Shown piece after piece: positions 11,690 to 22,244 of a DNA stretch of 64,000 bases. Position 1 is the first letter of the stretch. Every line of letters starts with the position of its first letter. Below the pieces are notes generated by a model, which saw nothing but the letters and a program-made list of their open reading frames with translations, did no database searches and had not been told where the DNA came from. Made by a program: the position numbers and the translations under genes. Source of the DNA: Diphasiastrum complanatum (Eukaryota > Streptophyta > Lycopodiopsida > Lycopodiales > Lycopodiaceae). The stretch is taken from assembly GCA_029204225.1 (NCBI GenBank), contig CM055095.1, positions 40,166,141 to 40,230,140 of the forward strand, in the 5' to 3' direction.

Positions 11690-13212
11690 GATTTATGCCA
11701 CTCAAAAGTTTTGACATTATCTTCTGGGTAAACTCTTTGTGTTTTTTACAGATCATCAAACTTTACTTTACCTTGTGAACAAAACGTGCACAACAGGTAT
11801 AATCACACACTGGTTGTTATTACTACAAGAATTCGAGTTCCGTATTGTTGTGCGCAGGGGATCGCAACATTTTGTCACTGATCATCTATCTAGAATACCG
11901 AGTGATGAGAAACCAACAGAGGACATCAATGATAACCTACCTGATGCAATACTCTTTCAAGTCGATTGTACCCCCATGTGGGACAAGGATATCACAGAGT
12001 TTTTAACAATGGGGGTGATAGATCTGAACATGTCGAAACCTGCCCAACACGCACACTTATCTACAAGGTGGCACCCTATACACTTATAGCGGTGCAACTT
12101 TATTAGCAAGGGTGTAGATGGTGTGGCTAGATGATGTTTGACTGAGGCCGAGATTATTATTCCCGTCATATCCTTGATACATGAAAGAGTTGGTGGTGGA
12201 CATTTTGCCTCAGAAAACATAGCTAGGAAGATATTGTTGGCTGGATATTGGTGGCCCTCGCTATTCAAGGACACTCATAACTTTGTAAAGGCTTGTGATG
12301 TGTTCCAAAGAGCCAAAAGGCCACAATTTTCAGATTATATGCCTTCAACCCCAATCTTAACTGAACAAGCATTTTTCAAATGGGGTATTGATTATGTAGG
12401 ACCATTCAGTCCCACAACGTGATTCACACTGCAAGATATATTATCGTGGCAACAGATTATTGCAGGAAGTGGGCAGAGGCTCTGACAATAAAGAATGTCG
12501 ATGCCAAGACCACTGCTCGGCTCCTTTATGAGTAGATCATTGTACGATTTGGTTGCCCACTAGAAATTGTCAGTGAAAGGGTACGCACTTTTTGAACGTG
12601 GTAATAGAACACTTGCTATCGACCTTCCTAGTTGTTCACCACAAAAGTGACCCATATTACCCAAGATGTAACGGGCAAGCTGAGTCCACGAGTAAGGTTC
12701 TATGTGAAATCCTCACGAAAATGGTGCAATCCAGTTGATCAGATTGGGAGTTCAAATTACATGTCACTCTATGCGCCTATTGGACAACACCCAAGAAGGC
12801 CACTAGCATGACACCATTCCAACTCACGTATGGACAAGAGGCCATGATGCCTGTAGAATTCTACGTCCCATCTTTACAGATAGCCTACGATTTGAAACTA
12901 GATGAAAGTAAGATCCTTGCCCATAGGCTATTCCACCTCCATAAGCTTTGCGAAACAAGAGTCATTAGTGTGCCCGCACAACAAGTGCACAAAAGACGTC
13001 AACAAGATTGGCATGACCACCATATTAAGCTGAAGGACTTTAAAGAATGAGATCGAGTCCTTCTCTATAAGATGAAAGTAATAAGGGCAAACTTAAGTTT
13101 ATTGGCCAAGGCCCCTATATCATTGATCAAATCTTTGCCTCAGGTTATGCTAAACTTAAGACCCTCGAAGGAATCCCTCTAGACACGGTAGAGAACGGGA
13201 GTGGCTAAAAGC

Positions 13213-13965
13213 ATGTTTTGGTGGGACAACATGGACTGTCAAGGACACTACATTTTTTGGGTAGAAATGCACTCAAAAGAGGTTTATTGGAGAGAGAGTA
13301 GGCCCACACCTTACCCCCCAATACTCCAAGAGGGTAGGCCCATCATTACTAGGGACGCTTTCATTGCATTAACTCGTGGGTAGCATCTATCAAGCTCCTT
13401 CTCAAACCCCAACAAGTGAAATGTACTATCAAAAGGTACAATGAAAAATGGGTTTTTTTTTTTGTACCACTACACCATGCTTTTAGCCGAGTAGATTACG
13501 ACGATATCATGAGCCCTGCTATTCCTTAGCCATGTATTGATTGATTGTGTGTTATGTGTGTGTGCATGCATGTCTATAATTTTTGTCGTTCTGTGATAAT
13601 GTTCATTTTTAATTCATTCTTTACACCCTTTTCCATTGAATTCCCTACATGTTTAACAATCAACACTTCTTAGGATAGTTCAGGTCTGATTTCTCACAAA
13701 GCTACCTCACGTTATATCACTACTATATAGGTTCCAGGTCACATCGTGCATAACCAATGATAACCATGTCCCAAAACATAAACTATCTTATAAAGCTAGC
13801 TCATTTATTCTTGCAAGCAACACCATGCAATCCACAGCGCATAGGTCCATTGCAAGAAATCAATCACTACTTAGAGAAAACAAGTAGAGGCCCACTCGCA
13901 CAAGCTACCAGACAACATTTTACCCAGAGTGGAGTCCCAGAACTAGGGAAAGTGTTTTATTAGAC
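13213..13965. other. spacer between gypsy pol and post-pol ORF
   Basis: The end of integrase runs into a short open stretch (TPYPPILQEGRPIITRDAF near 13310-13360). A mostly non-coding spacer with a T-run at about 13450 follows, reaching to the ATG of the post-pol ORF. Its position and length fit the spacer between pol and the extra ORF of some plant gypsy lineages. Confidence 0.4.
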
Positions 13966-15792
13966 ATGAGACCTACTAGCAGGTGTACCGCAGAAATTCA
14001 CTTGGTCTCATTTATTGACTTTGACGAGAAGTTAGCGGCGACTCTTCCTTTCTTGGAGCTCCTAAAGTTTGACACACGACTTTTCTCATGTGTGCAACAT
14101 GAATGCCTGGTGCGTGCGGCTTATTATACATATGATGATGAGCTCCAGACGTTCAAGATCTCTATACGCAAAGATGAGAATCCCACTCCTATATTACCAC
14201 ATATCTTAAACCACTTGGGGTTCCCGAATGAAGGAGAGCCTATGCACGACAGAGGGCGATCTTTTGATAAGAATTACTTGGCACGACTCTTTACAGAAGA
14301 TGACGATACTTCCATCTACACCAATGACGGGTATGTCATAAAACTCATCTCAAATCCAGGACTTAGGCTAGCAGCGGACCTATTTGCATTACTCATTGAG
14401 GCACAATTGTCAAGATTCGATAAGATTTAGGACAACACTTTATTCGCCCTATCATTCGACTTGGAGGAACATGTTACGCGCCACTTCATGTGGGCATAAA
14501 AGGTAAGTATCAAATTATGCGTGGCGCTCAAAGCAAGAAAAGCTCTCACAAAGTGCAGATATCTCATGCATATGCTTGTAAGCAAATATTACTTGGATGA
14601 AGTCCCTTGCATTCTTGCTCACGTGCAAGAGAAATATCCAAACGTGCCACATACCACCTCGGCATGAGCTCAGCAGTCCAAGAGGATGAAGGAGGGAGAG
14701 GTAGAGGAAACAAGCAGGCCAACACCCAAATGACACCACATCACTAGAAGAAAAGCACCAGCATCCTCAACATGTGGCAAGGAAGCAGAGTTAGAACCAG
14801 AGAGATTAAAAGAGCAATTCCAGAGCCAACGCACAGAAAAACATTCAGAGGGCCACATGCAAGGTGATGTATTAGAGCAATCAGAACATTCAGAGGGGCA
14901 CACACAAGGTGAACACTCATCGAGTAGTAGCAAAGATCATTTGAGTGAGTCCACCATCCAAGAGTTTGAAAATATCAACAAAATGGGAGACACAGCACAA
15001 TTGCCACTGCATAAAGACCCCTGTATAAAGACATCTCAACAACGGAAATCTCAAAAGGCATTGAAGAAGAATTGAGTGCATCATCAAACCTTCGATGACA
15101 CATTCCAAGGCAAAGGAGACATAGGCTGAACCTGGTACTCCACCTGTGTCGTCCATGGTAAGTGACCCACTGACCACCATCTCATCACTTCCCATCACAT
15201 CAACCCTCATTGTCACACTGCCCATGACACTCACCCTCACCACTACCACCCCCTATTGTCTCCACAATCACCCTCACACTCCCACTCCCCACCGCACCAA
15301 TCACAACCACCTCCATGCAATCTCTGATGCGTTTTTCAAATGTCTTCTATGCGTCCTTCAACATCAAAAAATTCTCACTTTCATTGCTAAACATGCCACT
15401 TGCTACCACCACACCATTCCTTATACCCACCACTATCGCTACCGCCACCACTTCCATAGTACTTTCCACTTTTCTAATCACAACTCTCGACCATATCTCA
15501 AATCCCTATCACCATCACTCAAACATCACAACCTCCATCTGCTCAATCTATCCACCAAGAACAGTACACCACACGGTACTCAAACACACAACAAAATTCC
15601 CCACCATCCTATGCATCCACCTCTCAGCAGTATCATCCTATTGGGGAGTGGCAGTATCTTCCAGAAAATGTGCGACTGACCATCAACGCTCAGAGTGATG
15701 CCATGCATTACCTCTACACTTCAATCAATGAGTATCAAAATTGGTGGAACTTCGCACAAGAGGAAAATGTCCAGCTGACAACTGGGCCATGA
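13966..15792 (+). pseudogene. gypsy post-pol ORF (extra ORF), degraded
   Basis: A single reading frame from ATG 13966 to TGA 15790-15792, about 608 codons, interrupted by several stops (first TAG at 14428). The first 154 residues are open and look globular (KLAATLPFLELLKFDTRLFS, YDDELQTFKISIRKDE, GLRLAADLFALLIEAQLS). An acidic Glu/Ser/His-rich part follows (14857-15075), then a Pro/His/Thr/Gln-rich low-complexity stretch, and a conserved-looking carboxyl end (GEWQYLPENVRLTINAQSD, SINEYQNWWNFAQEE). It sits downstream of gypsy integrase in the same orientation, the usual place of the extra ORF in Athila/Tat-type elements. No function is known to me. A structural or gag-like role is only a guess. 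Confidence 0.5.
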
Positions 15793-16540
15793 CATATAAT
15801 GATTTACATTATGTATGTGATTAAAAAAAATCTAGATGCAAATAATCAGGGCTCAAAGACAACTACATCTCTAGTTTTAAGAGGCCAGATTGAAAAAAGC
15901 ATCATGAGAAATATGGTTAAATCTGTAGAGAAAATCAAAACATTTTGCATTGTGAACATCTCCATGCTCCTGAAAACCTCCAATAAGTGGAGAATGAGTG
16001 TGTTCCTAGAGGTCTCTATGCATGGTCCACAAAGAAATTAGGGGTTCAACAACAACCATTTATCAAAAACCTACTCGTTGCTCGAAGGTTTTGGCTCAAC
16101 AAATGGTAAACCTCATGCTTTCTCTATCGAGCATCCTTTCCTTCTTCCAGCAGTATACAATTCCTCTTCCAAGTTTTTATCCATATATGCAAATTCTACA
16201 TCCCTTAGATGGATCTTCCATCAAAATAAGATGCCATTACAATGATCAAGTGTAATGTGGTTCACTTTATTATATGAGCAAATTTGTATTTGTAGTCAAG
16301 CCTCTTGCTTTGCTCATATTGTTTGATTACATTCATTTTAGTTGCCATGCTTTTGAATACTTTGTCTCTTCCATAATGTCACACCTGAGGATAGAATTTA
16401 GTTGGAAACATTCTGGTGCCTTATTTTCTCTTGTTGATCTCCTTGCTAGTTAGCTTGTCTTTCTTGGATCCTAACGACAAGTACCTTTGCTTTTATTTCT
16501 CAATGTGTGGTTCAATCATGGTCTTCAATGACATGTACAA
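15793..16540. other. no confident gene; element junction region
   Basis: After the post-pol ORF the sequence is AT-rich. On the minus strand near 16160-16250 a short LEEELYTAGR-like stretch resembles the copia RT segment F-L-x-G-x-L-E-E-E, but it is too short and damaged to call. The 3' LTR of the preceding gypsy is expected around here, but I could not fix its ends without a second copy. Confidence 0.3.
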
Positions 16541-17135
16541 TTACTTCACCCTCCTCACAAATCGTAGGAAGCTCTTCATTATCGCCATTCCATCCATAGT
16601 GGCATCAGTGTTATTACCAAATTTGTGCATCTCATCAAAAATTACACCCTTACTGAGATGTATCTTATATGTCATTGAATCAAAGGCACTTGTATCTCTT
16701 GGTCTTATCATCATATCTAGCAAATATACATTTAATGGATTTTGCATCTGGCTTAATTTCTCTCTTCCTTTGACACATGTACATAAGCTGTACTCGAAAG
16801 GTACAAATTTTTTTCACGTTTCTCTTGATACCTTTAAAGGCTTCCTTGGGAGTCACCTTAGGGATTACAATAGTGGGACTCTTGTTGTGCAAGAATATGG
16901 CACTGTTGTAAGCCTTTGACCAATATTAGTTTGCCAAACGTGTGGCTTGCTATATATTTTTAACATCTCACGCCTCTAATCCTCTTGCAACAAGATGTCA
17001 TGAAGATCTTTGAAGGTTGGTAACCAATTCCTCGATACAATGGCACTCATGAGCATTTGAATATTTTCTAATGTGCCACTCATGGCCTTATGCACTAGTT
17101 GGTAACAAACATTTCAACTACGTTGGGAACTTGGA
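16541..17135 (-). pseudogene. Ty1/copia scraps: integrase tail and gag piece
   Basis: Minus strand. At 16680-16960 the end of a copia integrase is seen: YWSKAYNSAIFLHNKSPT, TPKEAFKG, then KREIKPDAKSIKCIFARYDD and, beyond a break, IHLSKGVIFDEMH. Directly upstream (16960-17135) lies a gag-like piece, SGTLENIQMLMSAIV and LPTFKDLHDILLQED. Gag and integrase are joined without protease, so a large internal deletion or two fragments are present. Hydrophobic plus-strand frames here are antisense shadows. Confidence 0.65.
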
Positions 17136-17355
17136 AATACTGGCACACCTACACTATGTTGGAGATGTCTACATTTAACCTCGTCTTGGGTTAACCTCAT
17201 TGAACTAAGAATTTTGGGCTTATTAAGTAGTCACAATTGATTATAAGCTTATTTTGCTCTACACTTGGGAAATGCCAAGTGCTCTGCCTTATTGCTGGCA
17301 GCCTAAACATATCATGATTCTGAGGTAGGATCCAAGGAAGGGGGAAAAAATAGAG

Positions 17356-17886
17356 ATGAAAGGAGAGTGTGCCACTGTGCCAGCTGCAAATATACGTAGT
17401 GGACTTTCTACTGCATTCCCCGTACCCTCAACTCCCCCTCTTCATGCCTCTCCATTCACACCTACAAGTTTGAAAGTTGTAGAGTCAAGAAGACATAAAA
17501 GGCTTTTGAAACTTTCGTTGCGTATATTACAGAATACCTCTGCGTTCACTGATTCAAGGAAATCAAGTGACTACAGAAATCATGTTTATCTAGGACGACA
17601 AATGAGAGTTAATTACCACGAGACTAGCCCTTGAGATCAGGGATAATTCCATCCTGATAAAGAGATTGTTTCTTTTTATTATTATGCGAAACCGGATCCG
17701 GATCAATCCCGCTGGACTGGTCTTCCAACCCTTAAGACATTTTGTGTGAAGTATAAAGTATGCAAAGCACCAAAGAACGGCCAACAATTTATTGAAAAAC
17801 GCTTCAAGCCATTCTATAGAGAGATAAAGATCTAGAGTTACATCGGCAAGATTGTTCAAAAGGAGACTTCCTTTCAATTCCTATAA
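17356..17886 (+). pseudogene. unidentified protein-coding remnant, not obviously a transposon
   Basis: One frame runs from ATG 17356 to TAA 17884-17886, interrupted by TGA (17632), TAA (17644) and TAG (17833). The first 92 residues are basic and Ser/Thr/Pro-rich (STAFPVPSTPPLHASPFTPT, RRHKRLLKLSLRILQNTSAF), a composition reminiscent of an organelle transit peptide. After the first two stops the frame carries a well-composed stretch (FHPDKEIVSFYYYAKPDPDQ, WTGLPTLKTFCVKYKVC, QQFIEKRFKPFYREIKI). I recognise no family. All three stops could be C-to-T changes of Arg or Gln codons, which suggests a decayed gene. It lies 0.2 kb from the EF-hand gene, in the only region here without clear transposon motifs. 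Confidence 0.35.
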
Positions 17887-18085
17887 CTAGATCAAGCAGT
17901 GATTAAGTGAGAGATATTTTGGCCTTGCAAGTACGTCAATAGTATTTCTTATAAAGTATAACACAAGCTAGCTCTGTTATAAGTATCAAGTGATGGTGTC
18001 TTTACAACAATATATCAGCACATCTGAGAACACTATGTAGCAGTTCTTAGTTTACTAGCTTCATGTATGAGCTTGCTGCAGTAGT

Positions 18086-18499
18086 TCATGCTGCATGCCA
18101 CTGCATGGCATCCACTAGAAGGCTGTCTTCTTCTACCGCCATGCTAAACGGAGTGCATCCTAAACCATCAGCGATTGCAAGCATGACGAGCTTCATCAGT
18201 TCTCTAAACTCCACCTGATCTATCCTTCGATTATGATGTGCGTCAAATGTTTCACATATCAGATTACATATTGCATCAATCGCTTCTGGGTTCTGTTGCA
18301 GCTGAGATCCAAAATCCTCTTGGAATATATTCATTCTGTCAAGTTCAGACAGCAGCTCTGCTCTGGACAGCATCCCGTCCTCGTCTGCATCCAGCTGAGA
18401 AAACTGAAGATCCACAACTGTCTGGAATGCTTCCTCATCCATCACAAAATCTCTCAAAGTACAGCCATCGAGCTGAAGCATAGCCATATGCTCACCCAT
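18086..18499 (-). CDS. EF-hand calcium-binding protein (small plant two-EF-hand family)
   Basis: A 137-codon frame without stops, ending at TGA 18086-18088. ATG 18497-18499 (MGEHMAMLQLDG) is chosen; an internal ATG at 18485-18487 (MAMLQLDG) fits the family's usual start equally well, while the frame upstream lacks an ATG. EF-hand 1 has a canonical loop, DADEDGMLSRAE. EF-hand 2, DAHHNRRIDQVE, lacks an acidic residue at loop position 3, so it may bind Ca2+ weakly. The layout DGCTLRDFVMDEEAF, EF1, EF2, then KLVMLAIADGLGC and VEEDSLLVDA matches the small plant EF-hand proteins with a conserved LDG-x-T-x-x-x-FV-x-DEE-x-F start and a M-x-A-x-A-x-GLG ending. A cytosolic Ca2+ sensor role is inferred from the family. 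No intron is evident. The leader contains a (GA)n tract. Confidence 0.75.
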   Translation of the reverse strand: MGEHMAMLQLDGCTLRDFVMDEEAFQTVVDLQFSQLDADEDGMLSRAELLSELDRMNIFQEDFGSQLQQNPEAIDAICNLICETFDAHHNRRIDQVEFRELMKLVMLAIADGLGCTPFSMAVEEDSLLVDAMQWHAA

Positions 18500-18596
18500 C
18501 AAGCGTGATCTCTCACTCAATAGGCTAAAAAACACCTATTCAATCTCTCTCTTTCTCCACGGTTTCTTCTCAAACTACCTCCATCGCCAACTTATA

Positions 18597-18598
<2 letters not shown>

Positions 18599-18641
<43 letters not shown>
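18599..18641 (+). repeat. (CT)n microsatellite, 43 bp, in the EF-hand gene leader
   Basis: About 21 CT repeats. Read from the EF-hand gene (minus strand) this is a (GA)n tract about 100 bp before the start codon, probably in the 5' untranslated region or core promoter, a common place for GA repeats in plant genes. Confidence 0.9.
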
Positions 18642-18643
<2 letters not shown>

Positions 18644-18684
18644 GGTTCACTTTTCCACATGTGCGTCTCCATTGGAATATACCC

Positions 18685-18692
18685 CCACGTGT
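18685..18692 (-). promoter_or_regulatory. G-box / ABRE-like site upstream of the EF-hand gene
   Basis: Minus strand reads ACACGTGG, a G-box core (CACGTG) in ABA-response-element context, about 190 bp upstream of the EF-hand start codon. The motif is seen. Its activity, or regulation by bZIP/bHLH factors, is inference. Confidence 0.35.
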
Positions 18693-18892
18693 CTTCGTTT
18701 TATTGGCACGATGTGCCAGCATGGACTTATGGCCTTTTATTTTTCTTTTTAAGGGATATACTGTCAAAGAAAAGCATAGATCACTAAAGAAAAAGTAAAG
18801 AGGTATCTTTTTTTTCTTATGGCATAAGGTCCACCATTTTAGCTTAGCTTCTTTTGATGGAGAAAAGCAATTGCCTCCCATAAGAATACCAT

Positions 18893-19579
18893 GTAGATTA
18901 ACTTTGTTCTAGTATTTTGTGAAATTATTGTAAAGATATATGCCTAGGCCCCAACGTGTAGAGTACAATTGATGGCAATGAATGGCCATAAGGGAGACGT
19001 ACAATTGTACAAAGTTTAATGATGAACCTTGATGGAGTTCACAGGATGTATTTATGATATGTGACGTTACCATATTTCATGTTTTTCAAGTTTGAGCCTA
19101 CGAGCTTTAATTACACACACAACTACTTGATTTCATTGAGCCACCATTGAGCACATACAAAGTGTCAGGGCTTAAAGAGATTGTTGCAATTCCAAAGACA
19201 TGCTCTCTTACAAGATCATAATTTACATGTTAAACATTTCAACTTCTACTAGAATGTTGCCATGCTTGCAAAATGGAAAAACTGCCACTTTAACCATAAC
19301 CATCCTTGAAGAGTGCAAAACAATTTAAATTTGGCCAATTAAAATCAAAATGCGAAGTTGGATCCCATAATGCTCCAGTCATATTGTTATATGGCTGTCG
19401 TACGGAATGGAACAGTAAATTAATTTACATAAGTGATTGTGACAAGTTCTTGTTGAGTTTACATCATCTATGTGTGGATATGCAATATTTCTACATTTGT
19501 AATGATGCTAGATGTGCTTCCCAATTAAGCCAAAGATCAAAGGGCATAATCAGATCTTTGTGATCTAGTTTTCTTCACA
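18893..19579. other. apparently unique non-coding sequence
   Basis: About 690 bp upstream of the EF-hand gene with no transposon motif, no terminal repeat and no convincing frame. It could be gene-flanking or distal promoter sequence. I see nothing else in it. Confidence 0.4.
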
Positions 19580-21047
19580 TTAGATATATGTGAGAGATCC
19601 TACTAGCTTCCTATAGAGAGTAATGTCCTTGAAGGATCTTTCATTACCTCTTATAGTTGCTTTACATTTGATTCCATAGTTGTAGCAATAAAATAAGAAA
19701 CATCCATATGAAGCCTTTTGAAAATAGAGTAAGCATACTTCTCTTGAAAAATAAAAGTAGTTTAATAAGTCCATACTTCTACTCGTAAGATATAGTGCAA
19801 ATGACCAAGATAATGAGCTTCAAATTCCTCCGTAAGTGCAATCTTGAGGTCATCTATATCTTGCCTATTACCACCACTCAAAATAATTTTCACATAAATC
19901 AAGAGAATAGTAACATCATTATCATTCATTCTAAAGTTGAGTCCATACAAACTCTTTTGAAGTAGGCACATGATTTGGCTTGCTTTGAGAAGTGTAGGTC
20001 GCTCCATGTAAACCTCCTTCAAGATCTCCATTCAAGGAAGCATTAGGAAAATCCATTTGCCATAGATCTCAACCATAAAGTGTTGCAAAAGAGATGATGA
20101 TTCCAATGCTTACCATCTTTGCCACGGGGGTTTCTTCATAGTCAATACCATACTCTTCAACATATCCTTTTGCCACCAGCCTTGCTTTTTACTTGTTGAT
20201 AGATCCATCTTGGTTTGTCTTCACCTGGAAGATCCATTTGCATCCAATTATCTTCTTTCCTTGAGGAAGGATCCATTGCTTGGATCCACAGCTCCTCTTT
20301 TTGCCTTGCTTCATCTATACATGTAGGTTCATCAAAAGAGGTTAGGAAAGCAAAATTTGTACCATCGACAATCTTCTTATCCTTCTCGTCATATGTTAGC
20401 CTTGACGACTTTTGCTTTTGCCATGATGTCCTCCTTGAATTTTGACTTGATGATGCTTCTCCATCACCATCATCCAAAGAATCATCAACATCAAGAGTGT
20501 TAGATCCATCCACAACACCATCATAACCATCAACCTTTGGAATTTATCCTTCATAAAAAATGACATCCCTACTTATGACCACTTTCTTGATTGAGAATGT
20601 AGACTTTGTAAGCCTTGCTTACCTCACTATATCCAACAAAAATAGCCTTCTTTGAAGAAGGATCATCCCTTTTCCTATCATAAAGAGTAATGTTGACATA
20701 GCATGTGCATCCAAAGATTCTAAAGTACTTGATACTTGTCCTCCTACCAAAAAGAGCCTCAAAAGGTGTCCTACCATCCAACATAGAACTCGACCACCTA
20801 TTACAAAGATAGTTTGCACACATCAATGCTTCACCCCAAAAATACTTAGGAAGATTAGCAGTTAATCTCATTGTTATGGCTCCTTCACATAAGGTTCAAT
20901 TCTTTCTCTCGGCCACTCCATTTTGTTGTGGGATTTTTTGGACTAGATAGTTCCCTCTGATCCCATGTGCATCACAAAATGCTTTGAACTTGGTATAAAT
21001 GCACTCATCACCATTGTCACTCGTCAAGCAATTGATCTCAATGTTGA
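19580..21047 (-). pseudogene. Ty1/copia fragment: integrase to RT, cut by an LTR
   Basis: Minus-strand copia remnant. The integrase core end is near 20870-21040 (ECIYTKFKAFCDAHGI, QQNGVAERKN), followed by TANLPKYFWGEALMCANYL, RTPFEALFGRR and SSKKAIFVGYSEVSKAYKVY. A linker with TNFAFLTSFDEPTCIDEA (20157-20513) comes next, then damaged RT pieces (MERPTLLKASQIMCLLQKSL, LYRKLVGSLTYI). RNase H is lost at the left. At the right the integrase is cut inside by the family-B LTR starting at 21048, so the fragment predates that insertion. Frames are broken throughout. Confidence 0.75.
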
Positions 21048-21737
21048 TGTTGGAGGGTTTGCGGATCCCAAGGCAACCCTAACCCTAGTTAATAAGAGAG
21101 GGGAATTTGGCACCCTACATGTGTAAGTCCAACCCGATGGTCACATAGAGATTTGATGATTAGAAAGTTAATAAAAGGACGTTAGGCCTTTTTGTGGGAC
21201 TTTTAATGTCGCAGGGCCTAAATGTCAAGTTAGTGAATAAAATAGGGGTTCCCACCAAATTTCGATTTCAAATTGGGTCCTCTAATTAATGCAAGAGTTT
21301 CCCACTCTTTTTAGATTTGAATGGGCCAATAGGATTTTGAGGCCAAGGCCCTCCTCTCCACTATAAAGAGGGGCCTACTCGAGTTTGTAAACCATGTTCT
21401 CTCTTCATTTCAAATACAAGCGGTTGAGCCTCTTATGGAATGGATTATGAATGTCCTTGCTCTCTATCTCCTTTCCTTCATCTCTCATGCTTTTGTTATA
21501 TTCGCTAATGTTGGATCTTAATGTTATTGAGATTGTATGTTCTTATGCTTTTTGTGAGAAAGAAAGGGAGAGAGAGAAGCAAGTATCTATCTTATTGTGG
21601 ATCGTAGTGTTAATGGATGTAGTGTTAATGTGTAGTGTTAATCCTAGATCATCTATGCATGCTGGATTTGTTAGATAAAGCACAATGCTCACACACATTA
21701 TTAATGCAAGTAAGAGATTTAGAAAGACCGCACTACA
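21048..21737 (+). repeat. family-B LTR (solo or truncated)
   Basis: Starts TGTTGGAGGGTTTGCGGATC inside copia integrase and ends near CACTACA at 21737. It matches two other copies here: 59801-60693 (plus strand, attached to a gypsy primer site) and 35290-35735 (minus strand). Shared blocks include AGGCAACCCTAACCCTAG, GGCCTTTTTGTGGGACTTTT and CTTGCTCTCTATC. No primer site follows, so it behaves as a solo LTR. Flanking 5-mers (gttga / acatt) do not match. Its last bases overlap a CACTA-like terminus at 21731. Confidence 0.7.
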
Positions 21738-22070
21738 ACATTCTAGAGGATTTTTGACCCTATTACCGAGGCTTTTATGAAGAGTTTTTTTTTTTTTTTG
21801 AGAAAAGATCACAAACCTCGGTATACACCATGAAGCCTCGGAAGGAGATCCTTGATAATTTCCTCGGTAATCGAGGCTTCTTCATCTCATTTCTGCTTTG
21901 TTTATAGCACAGAGATACCGAGGTATGTATCGAGGGACAACGGTATTTACCTCCCAAAAAATAATTAGTGGCATGTCATTTCCGAGGGATATACCAAAGG
22001 ATATATCCCTTGGTATATCCCTTTCCCAAATGGCACCCTATTCCGAGAATTATTCCGAGGGATGCAAAAT
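21731..22070. mobile_element. probable CACTA transposon end with subterminal repeats
   Basis: Begins CACTACAACATTCTAGAGGA, the classic CACTA terminus. The next 300 bp hold repeated CCGAGG/CCTCGG motifs in both orientations (near 21762, 21815, 21835, 21863, 21880, 21917, 21982, 22041 and 22051), like the subterminal binding repeats of CACTA elements. It lies just beyond the carboxyl end of the accessory ORF at 22300, where an element end is expected. The opposite end was not found. The first seven bases could instead be the end of the preceding LTR. Confidence 0.5.
21986..22021. repeat. 36-bp near-perfect palindrome
   Basis: GGGATATACC at the left and GGTATATCCC at the right flank a central AGGATATATCCC-like core. 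The whole 36 bp is its own reverse complement except at one complementary pair of positions. It lies in the CACTA subterminal region and could form a hairpin or bind a dimeric protein. Confidence 0.75.
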
Positions 22071-22244
22071 TAAAAAAAAAAAATTAGGACAGAATGGGGC
22101 CAGGCCATTTTGCCCTGAAAATGACTCCATCCGACCCCAGGAGTCTTTTGCACCACTTCTTATGAAGTTGGTAAGCAAAATCATTTGTTCATAATTGTTA
22201 ATAAAAAATTTTCAAAATTTATTTGAGTTACATTTTAAGCACTT

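Larger units (their letters stand above)
8396..13212 (+). pseudogene. Ty3/gypsy gag-pol, degraded
   Basis: Plus-strand gypsy coding region with many stops and shifts. Gag: TPKYDGESNPTRFLNN and DAKEWFLNLKGLDNTSW (8430-8620), with a CCHC-like CPICSQSHTANEC knuckle near 9116 that has one residue fewer than the usual spacing. Protease: only the back half remains (LDIPINAYSYELFLGRPWL near 9380-9440); the catalytic Asp region is deleted. RT: EAGFIYEVEHTDWVSPIVVI (10740-10800), FGLCNAPCTFQRFM and IYLDD (11090-11105). RNase H: EFHVHTDASKFSIGAML and FFTDHQTLLYLVNKTC. Integrase: ERVGGGHF with CDVF in place of CDVC, VSER in place of the usual VSDR, NGQAESTSK kept, then MTPFQLTYGQEAMMP and a tail ending near 13200. 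The 5' end is truncated into CACTA DNA. Confidence 0.85.

Noticed and set aside
15146-15679. His/Thr/Pro-rich 177-residue ORF
   Set aside because: It lies out of frame with the post-pol ORF that covers the same DNA; the low complexity makes several frames open.
16416-16919. 167-residue membrane-like plus-strand ORF
   Set aside because: It is antisense to a copia integrase fragment on the minus strand.
18570-18881. 103-residue minus-strand ORF upstream of the EF-hand gene
   Set aside because: It is made partly of the (GA)n tract and of promoter-like sequence, with no protein features.
21076-21090. telomere-like AACCCTAACCCTAG
   Set aside because: Only two units, and the same words recur at the same place in other family-B LTR copies, so it is part of the LTR.
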